Source: Akebia trifoliata
Taxonomy: Eukaryota; Streptophyta; Magnoliopsida; Ranunculales; Lardizabalaceae
Assembly: GCA_017979445.1 (NCBI GenBank)
Contig: CM030711.1
Span: 15,950,922-16,014,921, forward strand
Length of the DNA stretch: 64,000 bases
Reading direction: 5' to 3'
Shown: in pieces, positions 45,788-57,326 of the stretch
Layout: the number at the start of each line of letters is the position of its first letter
Numbering within the stretch: the stretch's first letter is position 1
The notes under the pieces: model-generated
What the model saw: the letters and a program-made list of their open reading frames with translations, nothing else
The model's database searches: none
What the model was told of the DNA's origin: nothing
Program-made: the position numbers and the translations under genes

Positions 45788-47008
45788 AGTTTGGGGGTGT
45801 GATGAGTGTCTCCAAACACAATTATACGCACATTTTCTGGATATTTATCTTGATTTTTGTACCTATTTCTCTATATAAGATAATAATCATGATAAGCCTC
45901 AAACCACCACGTTGCATGTTAATTAGGCTTAATTATATATAAATAAATTCATTTACTAGATAAATCTAATTACGTGTGTTTCTTGTGCAGAAAATCAACA
46001 ATTTGGAATCAAAATCTCAAGGCAAAAGCATTTGGGCCCACTTTGGAATGCCCTAACACTTTGGAATGCCCTAATCCTTAACTCATATTCTCCTCTTTTG
46101 TCTTTTTGTGCAAAGAAAAGTGGAGGCTACTTTTAGACTCTTCTACACACATTTTTCTCTATAAATAGAGCCTTCATTTCTAGAGAAAGGGTCCCATCTT
46201 GGTTCTCTTATCCAAGACTCCTTTAATCTAAGGCTCTTTGCCTATTCTCTTATGTTTTGTATTTTCATTTTCTAGTTATTTTCTTTTGGTTAACTAGTCT
46301 TGTAAGAAGTAGAAGAAGAAGAAGTTGTAATTTTCTCCATGAAATGAAGAAAAGTTCTTTCATCTCTTATCTTCACTCTCTTGCAATGACATTAGGCTAA
46401 GTTCCCCTCCATTGGAGAGTGGAAAAGCCTAGAACAAGTTCTTGTGTTATTTCTAATTTTATGCCTTTCTTTTATTTAAAATGCTTATGAATTCTCTTTA
46501 AGTTTCTTGCACATTTTATTCTTAATATAGATACTTTATGCTTAGATTAGATCAAGATAAAGTATGCTTAAATTAGATAATTTGTAGTAAGAAGTTCTCA
46601 AGAAATTCTACTTTGTTTTTGTTCCTTATTTCATTTGAATTGCAAAACTTTCCGATCTAAGGAGCTAACACCAAGCCCTTATGATTGAGTTATAAAAAGG
46701 TTAGAGACTAGAAATTGCTCATTAACATGTTTTAGGTAGATCCACCTCCAATGGTGTTTTAATTCATAAGTTTACTTGCTTTTAATTTCATTTACTTTAG
46801 TTTTATTTCTAGCAATTTTACATCTTCTTATAAGTTCAAAAATACAAAGAAAAACAGTTTTAATTCATTTTAGTTAATTTGAATTTTATCTTCTTAGCTT
46901 AGCTCTATTCCTCCTTTCTCTTGGGTTCGATCCCCTACTTGCCCCACAAGTAAGGTAAAACTAAGATTATTATTAACTCCGGTGAGAAGAACAACGATAG
47001 TCTCATCA
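45788..47008 (+). repeat. G4 polypurine tract and 3' LTR
   Basis: Tract AAGTTTGGGGGTG ends at 45799. The LTR runs 45800-47008 (TGATGAGTGTCTCC to CTCATCA). Followed by the second GTACCATCTAG at 47009-47019. Confidence 0.93.
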
Positions 47009-47717
47009 GTACCATCTAGTAAATTTGAAGAAACTGTTTGATCGACTAAGAAAGTACAGTTTAAGACTTAATCGGGCAAAGTGTGTATTTGGGGCCACGT
47101 CAGGAAAGCTATTGGGGTTCATTGTCAGCAGAAGAGGCATCGAAATCGATCTAGCTAAAGCAAAGTACATCATAAATATGGAGCCACCCAAATCAGAGAA
47201 AGAGACCAGGGGATTCCTAGGGAGAATTCAGTACAACAGTCGATTCATCGCACAACTAACTCCGATCTGTGAGCCAGTATTCAAACTACTGAAGAAGAAT
47301 GAGCCGAAAAAATGGAATGCGGACTGTCAAGAAGCTTTCGACAAGATTAAGAGATACTTGCTTAATCGACCAGTCTTAGTTCCGCCTACACCAGGTCGAC
47401 CTCTACTTATGTATCTCTCCATGAAAGAAAACTCTATGGGTTGTGTATTGGGGCAACATGATGAAACAGGTTGAAAAGAGTGAGCCATCTATTACCTTAG
47501 CAAGGAGTTCACAAGTTACGAGGTGAACTATTCAACCCTCGAAAAGACATACTGTGCCCTCGTCTGGGCATCATAACGGTTACGCTACTAATTGCTCAGT
47601 TACTCGACTATGCTCATTGCTCGGATGGACCTCTTGAAGTATCTCTTCGAGAAGCCGGCACTAACGGGACATACTGTAAAATGACAGTTACTATTATCTG
47701 AGTTTGACATCACCTAT
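47009..47717 (+). pseudogene. G3 RT thumb and first RNase H
   Basis: Continues G3 RT: NLKKLFDRLRKYSLRLNRAK, FGATSGKLLGFIVSRRGIEI and EPPKSEKETRGFLGRIQYNS, then RNase H with LMYLSMKENSMGCVLGQHD, AIYYLSKEFTSYEVNYSTLE and LLSEFDITY. Stops at about 47472, 47481 and 47576. Position 47717 is the M1 insertion site; the frame resumes at 59067-59072 with VTQKVIKGQAIADHLA. Confidence 0.88.
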
Positions 47718-49410
47718 TGAAAGTGCCCTCGATCCACGGGGTGCACGGATCCGCTTTTGACCCTTGAGGTTTGGGAGTCGTCACCTAGTTATTGTGGTCT
47801 AGGACCAAACTGACTCTAAAATGGATAAAAAGAACTAATCTACCACAGAAAATCTGAATCCGGGGATCATGTTACGGGGTTGGAAGGTGTTAGGCACCAA
47901 CCCCGCCCGGCTAAAGTCGGTCTCTACTAACCTTCCAAATAAATTACATTGCTAAAAACCTAGATAATAATAAATAAATAAATAAAAAGTTATACCTTTC
48001 CGATAGCAAATACATTGTTCCCTTAGATCCGACAAAAGTTGCTCCTTGTACCGTACTCCCTTGCTTCGTTTTGTCTCCGGATTTGATTTCCGATCTCCGA
48101 GACAAGGTATCTCTTCTTTCTTGGATCTGAATTCTACAAGTTTATTGTGGATTTTAGGATGTTTTTGGAAGGCTTTTAGGTGTTCTTTAGGCTAAAATCA
48201 AAGGAGGGATGTTAGGTAAGGAGTTGGGACTTCAAAATCAGGGTTTATGAGAGGTTAGGGGAACTTTTAGACCTACTTCTTTTAGGGTTTATTACTTGAT
48301 ACGAAAATAGGGTGTGAGCACCTCTATTTATAGATTTCTTTTAGGGTTGATTTGGATAGAGTTAGTATTTAATTAGAATTGTGTTTTAATTAGAATTGTT
48401 CTAGGTAGAATTATTTTTTAGTTAGAACTCTATTAGATAGAGTTATTATTTAATTAGAATTCTATTATGATTTTGACTTTTGGTCTTATTTGATTGACTT
48501 TTAATATTTTGACTTTAGTCTTAATTGATTTACTTTTAATATTTTGACTTTAGTCTTGCTTAATTGACTTTAATTTTGACTTTAGTCTTGCTTGATTGAC
48601 TTTAATACCTTGACCTTAATCTTGCTTGATTGACTTTAAATTTTTGGAGAACTCCCCTCTATTATATCTTTAATTCTTTGGACCCCCAAATGGAGGGGTC
48701 CTTAAAGAAATATCTTGCGAACCCTCAACAATTTTACTTGAAAGCCCGATTAATCGATTTTTTTAATTCAAAATTTTAAATTAATTTCATTAATGTTTCA
48801 CTTTAATTATTTAATGTTTTATTTATTAATTTCAAAATTTTAATTATGAAAAATTGAAATTACCGTTTTGCCCCTAGAGATGACTTTTTACGTTTTAAGT
48901 CAGTTTTTAATGTTCTAGGATGTTTTAGAATCAATTTTTCGTAAGGAATTCAATGGAAATATTAGTTTGTGTCATTTATAAAAAATTTTGTGTGAAATGG
49001 TCATGAATTTTATGAGGGGCATTTTCATAATTTTGTCGAATTCTATTAAAATTGGTGAAATGATTTATTTGGTTTCGATTTGTTGTTTTATGTGTTTGAG
49101 AGAGTTTTCCTAAGCGTAATGAAGGCTCTAGGGTTGTTTTGATGTTAGGGGTATTTTTGTAATTTGGTCAATTTTTTTATCATGAAGCTTCTTTTTGTTT
49201 GCAAGATGAGAATTTCTATGTTTCTGGGATTGTATTTTCCTAGTGTAGCGTGGTTTCTAAGGTTTTGTCAGTTTGAGATACCTCATCCGGATTTCTAAAA
49301 CACTTCCGGTAACAAAATAAAACAATGGAAATAACATCCATCATTGGGAATCATTGCGATCGGGTTGACGAGTTGATTAATCTGGTGAGTGCAAAAATGG
49401 GGTGTCTACA
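47718..49410 (-). repeat. M1 3' LTR
   Basis: Plus-strand text runs TGAAAGTGCCCTCGATCC to GGGGTGTCTACA. In element orientation it starts TGTAGACACCCC, as SL1. It has a TATA-like box (CTATAAATAGAGG on minus, 48323-48335). Confidence 0.92.
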
Positions 49411-49431
49411 GATGCCCCTCTTTAACAGAGG
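49411..49431 (-). other. M1 polypurine tract
   Basis: On the minus strand CTCTGTTAAAGAGGGGCATC abuts the LTR. The core AAAGAGGGGCA is shared with the G3 tract (62908-62918). Confidence 0.8.
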
Positions 49432-49684
49432 ATTGAAGCAAACTAGATAGCAAATTTATTTTGGTAGATAGTGCGATATCCGAATGCCAAAGCTAGTGAC
49501 AGTTCATTTTACAGCCTGATTTAGCAATTCGTCGGGGTGTTCGGATCCTTGAGGGTAAAACTCTCCCCGAACTAAAAAATGTCAGGTCCTTGAGCACGAG
49601 CTCTCACCGACAGTGTCAAATCCTTGAATTTTAGAAAATTCTCCTTGACTGATGTAACAACTGTGCAAGTGTGTTTACTGTGAA

Positions 49685-49950
49685 ATTTGAGCATAACCTA
49701 AGCATAAACTGAGCATAGACTGAGCATAAACTGGGCATAACTGAGCATAATGCCGAGAAATCCCTCGGCGGTAACTGAGCAAAATCAAAGATAACCCTTG
49801 GCGGCATTTGAGCAAAATCCAAGATAACCCTTGGCGGCATCTGAGCAAAATCCAAGATAACCCTTGGCGGCAACTGAGCAAAATCCAAGATAACCCTTGG
49901 CGGCAACTGAGCAAAATTCAAGATAACCCTTGGTGGTAACTGAGCAAAAC
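49685..49950. repeat. M1 tail minisatellites (11-bp and 35-bp units)
   Basis: Two adjoining arrays: GAGCATAAACT-type units (49690-49750, about six) and then about six 35-base units around AACTGAGCAAAATCCAAGAT plus AACCCTTGGCGGC (49742-49950). Long minus-strand frames here only reflect the repeats. Confidence 0.9.
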
Positions 49951-50769
49951 TGACAGAGGAATGAAGGAAGTTTTGGAAAGAATGAATGAATTTGGAGAAG
50001 ACTGATTAGAATGAATCGGAGAATGAATAAATCTGGAAGATAATGAATCTGGAAGAGAAATGATCGAATCCAAGAATGATCGGATCTGGAAAAGAATCTT
50101 GGAAAGAATGTCATATCTCCTACTTTAGGTAAATGAATTATTAGTTAATCTCTGGACACAGTCAAATGTGAGATCCGAAGTGCTTTGGTTTGAACCTCAA
50201 GGTTTTATCCAAAAAGTTTTATGAATTTAAAACCTGAGTTTTGATTTCTTTTGAACCTCAAAGGTTTTTCGAAAAACTGTTATCAAGAGGGTAACCTTAA
50301 GTTTGGGATTCCCATTATCTTTTAGGATTAAAATTGCTCAAAAACAAAATGACCCTAGTTTGACAATGAACATGGCTTTGAAAATAATTGAACACATCAT
50401 AAAAAATGCCCCTAGTATAAAGGGGAAAAGTTACATTAAAAAAGAAAGAAAATGTCCCTTGTATGAAGGTTTGAAATAATTGATTACCACAAGCGCAATA
50501 AAGACTCAACTTTTAATTTTGATTAATTTTATTGAAGGTTTTGAGTCAGGCTCAAGAGTACAAAATGATTTCCTTTCGAGACTCATCATAGAATTCACCC
50601 TTATCTCCCTTGGTTCACTTAGGGAAGTAAAAATTTTCAGAACGATCGTAGACAAGATACTTGTGGCTTTTCAGTCTATACCTGGTTTAAGCGAAGTATT
50701 GAACTTGATTATTCGGACTTCTGATGTTTCAGCTCGGACCGCTCTCAGCTTGGGATTTTCTTCTATTTA

Positions 50770-51005
50770 TCTTTATTGCTCTAATTTTTGCCTAGATCGC
50801 CTTTTCAGGTTTTCAATCTATCGAGTTTGCTCTAGCTTTTGCCTAGATCGCCTTTTTAGGTTTTCGATCTAGCGAGCTTTTTCTTTTTTTTTCTCTTGGC
50901 TCTGATTGTTGCCAAAGTTGTCCTTTCAGATTTTCAACCTTGCGAGCTTGCCTTAATTTTTGCCTAAGTTGCCCTTTTTCGGATTTTCAACTTAGCAGGC
51001 TTTTT
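50770..51005. repeat. ~60-bp tandem repeat in M1 tail
   Basis: Four degenerate units containing TTTTTGCCTAGATCGCC, then TTTTCAGGTTTTC and GCGAGCTT, with drift to TTGCCTAAGTTGCC in later copies. Confidence 0.8.
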
Positions 51006-51524
51006 TTCTTCTTTTTCTTTTCTTCTTGTCTGAACTTCTAGAGTTGTTGTCTGATTATGCTTTGCTATCTTCCTTGACTTTTCATACGATACTTAGGAGG
51101 ACTTTCATGGGTAGGCTTAGGACTGGGTATAAAAAGAAAGGAATTTTGAGGCTCAAAAACCCAAATGCCCCTTGTGTGGCATTTTCTTTTAAATTATTTC
51201 TTTTTCTTTAAATTTTCTTCCCCATTGTGGATGATATTTCTTTTCTTTTGAATTTTTTCTTGATTTTTTTTTGTGTGGGAAATATATTTTTTATTTTGAT
51301 GTGGTCGGGCCTGAAGTAACTTCTCAGGTTGCCTACGTACCCCAGAATTTTGGGATCAGACCAAAACGTAGTTCAAATCTTCCCTCCCCTAGGTTAGGTG
51401 ATCGGGCTGAGAAAGAAAAAGGCATAATTTTTGTTTTTGAAATGGCTGCAAAGGGGTTGAGAAAGGATATGTTGAACTGGGTAACTGGGTAATATGAGGA
51501 TTGATTCGACCAAAGATGGCCTCC

Positions 51525-52215
51525 TTAAATGTAGTACCGTTTGATTTGGTCCAGGTTGGTTGGTTCTGGTAATTCGATTCCATCATGATCTTGAAGCCTG
51601 ACAGCTTTTCCTGGTAATATTTCCTTAACGATGAACGGACCCCCCCAATTTGGTTTGAACTTCCCTCTAGGGTCAAAGATAGGTGTCCGATTTTCTTTGA
51701 GTACAAAATCCTTGACTTGTAAGTGACGGGCCTTGATCTTTTTGTCAAACGCATGGGCGATTCTTCTTTGATAAGCTTGCCAGTGGTACAAAGCTCTTAG
51801 TCGTTTTTCTTCGATCAAATTCAATTCTTCATACCGTTGACGAACCCAATCTGCTTCTGACAATTGAATTTCCTTGAAGGCCTTGAGATACGGGATTTAC
51901 ATTTCAACTAGTAAGATTGCTTCCATATCATACATTAGAAAGTAGGGAATAGCTCCAGTGGAAGACTGTATTGAAGTATGATGTGTCCCTAGTGTGAATG
52001 GTAACTTCTGTAAACTAATCCTGATGTGATTAACACATTTCCTTGATGATTGTTTTGAGATATTTTATTGGCTGCTTCAACCTTTTCATTAATCTGAGGA
52101 CGGTAGAGAGATAATGTGATGTCGAATCTCGAACTTTGAACATAGAGTGATAACCTAAGCTTTGATGTACGACCCATTATCAGAGATCAATACCGCTTCA
52201 ACTGTTTCATTAATC
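51525..52215 (-). pseudogene. M1 integrase remnant
   Basis: Minus strand: ISDNGSYIK (second catalytic Asp region, about 52185-52160), STGAIPYFLMYDMEAIL (about 51965-51915), then an intact C-terminal module WVRQRYEELNLIEEKRLRAL, QRRIAHAFDKKIKARHLQVK and NWGGPFIVKEILPGKAVRLQ, ending KRYYI and stop (51525). The GPF within it is the GPY/F motif of gypsy integrases. The core has stops and deletions. Confidence 0.85.
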
Positions 52216-52284
52216 TGATAATGGTAATCTATTCTGGGAGTTCTACCACGTTGAGAGGTCTAGTACTGATACATTTTGTAAGAT

Positions 52285-52450
52285 CTTCTTTGATCTCATT
52301 TTATCAATTCAATATCTAATCCGTGTCAGACAACACCAAGCTTGCACCTAACATATCCTCATAGGCCCACGCGAACAAGTCTTTTGAAATTTCTGAGAAA
52401 ATTTATTATCCCCTTATGTTCCTTTAGAGATAGGATGGTTTCTATTTGAA
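52285..52450 (-). pseudogene. M1 pre-RT fragment
   Basis: Minus-strand LKEHKGIINFL and, in the next frame, KDLFAWAYEDML correspond to the segment just before RT (compare FLQQYQDVFA in G3). Integrase sequence begins within about 100 bases, so RT and RNase H have been deleted. Confidence 0.6.
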
Positions 52451-52559
52451 TCTCTTTAGGAATTTATTTATGTTTCGAGGTCAATGACCTTTGCTTTCTT
52501 GAGCTCGACTCTTATCTTCTTATTCAGGAGAAAAATATATCCTTAAAGCTAGACTATTA

Positions 52560-55500
52560 GTTAATTCGTTAATGCACTCGAGGTATTCAAAAATTTCTTT
52601 TATCCGATCAATTTCAGAAGGGGCGATAGACACCTCTATAGACTCGACGAACTAACTTGACTCAATAGGAAAGAGTAGACTCAATCTAAGGAAAACATGA
52701 CCTTACTGGAAAAAAGGACTTGAGCTAACCCAAATGACTCATGAAAATTCTAGGCAAGTACCCACATGAGTTTGATTAGGACTGAGGACTGAGATATTAC
52801 TTACAACCGGTAGGATTGAAGCACTATGATCTTTAGGGAACAACTGGACGATGTTGGAAAACTCTGAGGTCATTTCTGACTATTGACTTGATATTGACGT
52901 TTACTCTAACTGACCGGATTTACAACCCTAGCTAGACTATGGACGATTGAGCTTAGATACAATGATAACCTAGTAACCTCTTTGAAGGTGAATTTAACCA
53001 ATTTCAGTATCACCCCCTTGATAACATTTTAAATGAACCCTGAGATTTTATTGAATTTTGTGCACCAATCCATTAAACAATTCATCCATTCAATGATTAT
53101 TCAGAAGGAAAATAATTTTATTGCATTCTTGAAAATAATGTTTTTATTGAATAACAATTTTCACAATTCTGATTATTTTTTGCAATCATTTTCTTTTTAG
53201 AAAAACATATTTTGATAATTTTACAAGGTCCATGCAAAAAATAGATTTTTGATAGAAAAAACATATTTCAAAAATTTTTCATGCAAAAATATATCTTTTG
53301 TAAATCAGTTTTCCTTCATTTTCTTTTCTTTTGGAAAACATTTTCTTCTGGAAAACATTTTTTCTCTGAAAAACATTTTTTCTTTGAAAATAGTTTTTTT
53401 ATTTGGAAAGCATTTTCTCTTGGAAAATCTTGTTCTTATGGAAAATATTTTTTGGAAAACGTTTTTTCTTAGAAAACATTTTTTCTAGAGAATAACACTT
53501 TTTCTGGAGAACACTTCTTTTGGAAAACATTTTTTCTGGAAAATACTTTCCCTTTGTAAACTATTTTTCTTCTTTGAAAATTTGATTTCTATTTCGATTT
53601 AAATGGCCCGGTCCATCAGGATTGTTGGATCGAGTTGGGCTGGGTCATTTGCAAGAGATGGATTTTTTATTGGGTCGATGCACCTATTTTAATTTTCAAA
53701 AACAACACTTTTGATCCTTGAGGACAATCATACACTCTGATCTCATCCTTCACATCATTCGCATACATTCACCAATCAAAAGGTTCCATTCAATAAACAA
53801 CCCGGGAACACCCACGATAAGTTCGAGTCGTGACCTACAGGGAAGGTTTCTAGACTCTAAGCTTACCACGTGCAATGCATTTATATCTGGCCACCCTTGC
53901 CCAAGCACACCTATATACCTCTCGATACGTGGTGACTTGGTTTGATATACCGTATAGGTGATAATCTAAAACCTCAACTCACTTCTATGAAGCCAAAAAC
54001 AGCCAGTTTGATATCCAGTTGAGAGGTGGCGCACAATGCTGAGCAAGGGCCAACTTAAATACCTCTCGTCTAGAATAGACGTAGTCTATCCCCCTCGTAC
54101 AGTAGGGTACAGCGGGGCAAGATCTTTCTTAGGCACCGGTTTTGACCAAGAAGTGCAATTGATATACTTAGATTATCTTTTATACCTACGGGTATGAGTC
54201 AAGAGTTGTAGCTTTCATAAATGGTTTGGCATCCCACGAGGGGACCGACCACGTACTAGTACTACGTTGGCAATCGGCACATGTGACTGTGTGGCTCACA
54301 ATAGGTCAAAGGCTCAGGTCGTTCCAGCCTGGGTGCATCAATATACCTCTCAGAATCACCTGATCGGATGGTATTGACGCTCCCAATTTGATATACCCTA
54401 AGGTACGTGACTGGAGTTGTGGTTTTCATGAAGGACGTCGCATCTCCGAAGAGACCGGACCACGCACTAGTGCCACGTTGGCTAAATGGGATGTGTAAGT
54501 GAGTAAAACAGTAAACGTGCATGTGGTGTGTGCAAAACAGGATGGGGTCTGCCCGGGGCCTTTTTCAAACAAATGGGCCTGTGGGTCTGATCAAAACCAT
54601 ACAAGCACAGATATCACAGGATATTGTCTAAAACATTCAAAATCCACAACATTAGCATTAGGGTCCAAGCCTGCATATCTCAATATGTATCTCAATTAAG
54701 ATCATGATATATGTATGAGATATCACATAAATATCTACTATCAAATCATTTAATGAATCGACCATCAATCAATAGTGTGTGATCAAGCTAATCAAGGCAT
54801 TAAAGAAGGGTAGATATACCCTAGATATGATATATCAGGATATGGTCCAATGTGAATAATCAATATATTTACACATACCAATCAAGATCAATCAATCACG
54901 ATCACACACATATCACAATGAAATGACACATTCAAGAAAACGTTGAATATCACATGATATATTACGAGTTTAACTAAGGAGATTTTCCCAAAAAAAAAAA
55001 ATTAATAGTCCAATCGGGGGTCACTCTCGAAATAATCCGAAATTTCAAGGGATATTGAATTGAGGATGTAATAGTGATTGATGAGATGATGATGTTTTTA
55101 TTTTTTTTTTATTTTTTTATTTTTTTATTTTTTCTCTTTTTTTTTTTTTTTACAAATTGATTTGACTTCTTTATTTATTTATCAAAAATAAACAAAAAGA
55201 GGGAAAGAAGAAAAGAGAGGAAAAAAAAACATTACTAAAAAAAAACTAAGAACACAACCTATAAATAATATCCTATTGGTACACCTAACCAAGTCTCTAG
55301 TATTTAGACAATTAATGTCTCATAACTAGGTGCATTCTGATCTTCTGGATAGTAACACAGACTTAGGTGGAAATAAAAAAGAGGGTGGGGGACGAGTTAG
55401 CTGTTGTTTGAGTCCAACCCGGTCAGAACTTGTAGCCTAGGCAAAATCAGCACATTAGGCTTGGCCCCCATCCTTTCTAGATTCTACATCACCAGCGCAA

Positions 55501-57307
55501 GAATGTTGTGACGCATACATGAGTGCCTCAGATACGTACCATCGACTTACTCGTTACCCATCATACGTGAGACTTTCATGACATGGTAATGAATTAATGA
55601 GCTCATTCACTGTAAAAAAAACCAGCGAAGATCCATCTCTAGGTCCCATGGTGGAACATCATTTTGAAGATCTGGTCTGACAGGACCTAATTTTCGAGGA
55701 CGATAATTGAACTACTGTTTGTGGGGCAGTCCAGATTGTAAACATTTTGGGAGACAAATGCCCAAACAACAGATTCTGACCTGGAGATTTCTTCATTGGC
55801 GTTACCATGACAAACTAAAAAAAAATGCAGCCTGAACACTGATCTCAAAGTTTTTGTTAGTCCAACTAAGAGTTCGGTAATCATCGTTTAAAAACTTATC
55901 TCTACCTCAAGACTTACCAACACTTTCAACAACTGAAGTATGAAGTTAGAGGAATGTTATCACAAGGCATAGATTCATCAAATAATACCAGTTGATCACT
56001 GTGTTTCAGATGTATTGGACGCTTAAAAGAAGGCTCATACAACTCTTCATCACTAAAAAACCGCTTGCATACCGTGTCTGATGGGAGACTTAGTGAATAA
56101 TCAAAACTGAATCAAATCTGAGATCAAGGATGGAAATTTTGAAGATTCTAACTCCAGCATCAGATTTTCGAATTGAGGGGTCACAATGGTATCAGTTGAT
56201 AGAGAAGAAGGAAACTTGATTGCAAAGATGGTTGATTTAATTATCAAAAGGGAATCAAGATCGAGATTAGATCAACTGGAAAATAGGAGAATAAACAAAT
56301 GGAGAAGATGATCTTTGTGAGGTAGAATCACATCCGTTTGATGAGAAAACGTTGGATCACCGGATCACAGAGAAAAGCTTCGTTTGCTTTCTCTCTCTCT
56401 TCCTCTAAAATTCTCTTGCTGTTAACGTGTGGTTGCTGTCCTCTTTGTTCATCGTTTCTCTATTCAATCGAGCAGCAATAGGATGAGAACAAAATCATCC
56501 AACAGATCTCTTTATCGATCTTCACAAACCGAAACATGAGCTAAGAGCCCTTGGGAAGCCGATTTCCCAACTCTCTGTTGAGGCCAACAGAATTAAATGG
56601 GGAAGAAGACGGTGAGATTGGGAAGAAATCTGGTTTTAGAAGATGAAGTGTGAAGAGAAAAAAAACTTTATTTATGGCACACCAACACATTGTAGTTATT
56701 AAAGGGGTGTAAAAATAACGCAAAGACTTTTATTCGGGCACCCCAATTGTATCAGCACACTGTTGCTGTACAGAAACTCAAAAGAAACCATTTTTTTTCG
56801 TTTTATTTGCTGTCCATAGGCAGCATGTCTTGTCTATATAGAAAAAACTAAAACTAAACACCTAAAAAAAATAAAAACAAATAAATAAAAACTCTTTTTT
56901 TTTTTAAACAATATTAAGTAACATAACAAACATGTTCCCTTAAAAAAATTTATCATCCAAAAAACGGATCGACCTACCTAAAAAAGAAAACCCCTTTGTT
57001 CCATTATTCCATACTCAATCATCATTATTCCGCCCCCAATAAAATTATCCTTTGAAATTTAGTATTACTCAAAGTCACCCTAAGTGACCCTCGATCGAAC
57101 CATATAAAAAAATGTGCCACGTTAACATACTCGAAAATTGAACAAAAATTAATGATTGGGTCAATAAATAAAGGAAAAAAAACGGTAACCAGGCAATAAT
57201 AAGAAATTGACTAAGAATTAAATAGGAAGAGAAAAAAAACAAAAAAAAAATTCTAGGTCAATGGCAATATTCCCATACTTGGGGTTTTTCAAGTTTGATC
57301 CTCAATG
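52560..57307 (-). other. M1 5' region, noncoding
   Basis: About 4.7 kb with no recognisable gag or protease. It includes a GGAAAACATTTTTTCT-type repeat (53325-53575, about 14 copies), a duplicated block (about 54150-54270 and 54370-54490, sharing ATATAC, GAGACCG-ACCACG-ACTAGT and CCACGTTGGC), a T-rich tract (55095-55155) and a stretch near 56390-56700 that resembles a plant 5' UTR on the minus strand. I see no gene I can name. Confidence 0.55.
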
Positions 57308-57325
57308 TCCCCAGCAGAGTCGCTA
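57308..57325 (-). other. M1 primer-binding site
   Basis: Minus-strand TAGCGACTCTGCTGGGGA one base from the LTR end, a variant of the TGGCGACTCTGCTGGGGA sequence that follows many plant gypsy 5' LTRs. The tRNA is not assigned. Confidence 0.75.
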
Positions 57326-57326
57326 C

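Larger units (their letters stand above)
36496..47008 (+). mobile_element. G4: young Athila-type gypsy element
   Basis: Complete 10.5-kb element: LTRs of 1213 and 1209 bases, a TGGCGCCGTTGCCGGGG primer site, gag, protease, RT, RNase H, integrase, a 1.3-kb noncoding region and a polypurine tract. The DLGASVNLLPYSVYKQLG protease and the gag and RT style are those of the Athila group. The LTRs differ by about nine substitutions and a few indels by eye, so this is the most recent insertion with a measurable LTR pair here. It interrupts G3 RT. At least four stops and three frameshifts make it non-autonomous now. Confidence 0.93.

Noticed and set aside
49631..50114. Minus-strand ORFs with repeated FAQLPPRVILD or CSVAAKGYLGF peptides
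   Set aside because: Products of the 35-bp tandem repeat; all three frames are open for the same reason.
53249..53488. Plus-strand ORFs rich in Phe and Lys
   Set aside because: Translation of the GGAAAACATTTT repeat block.
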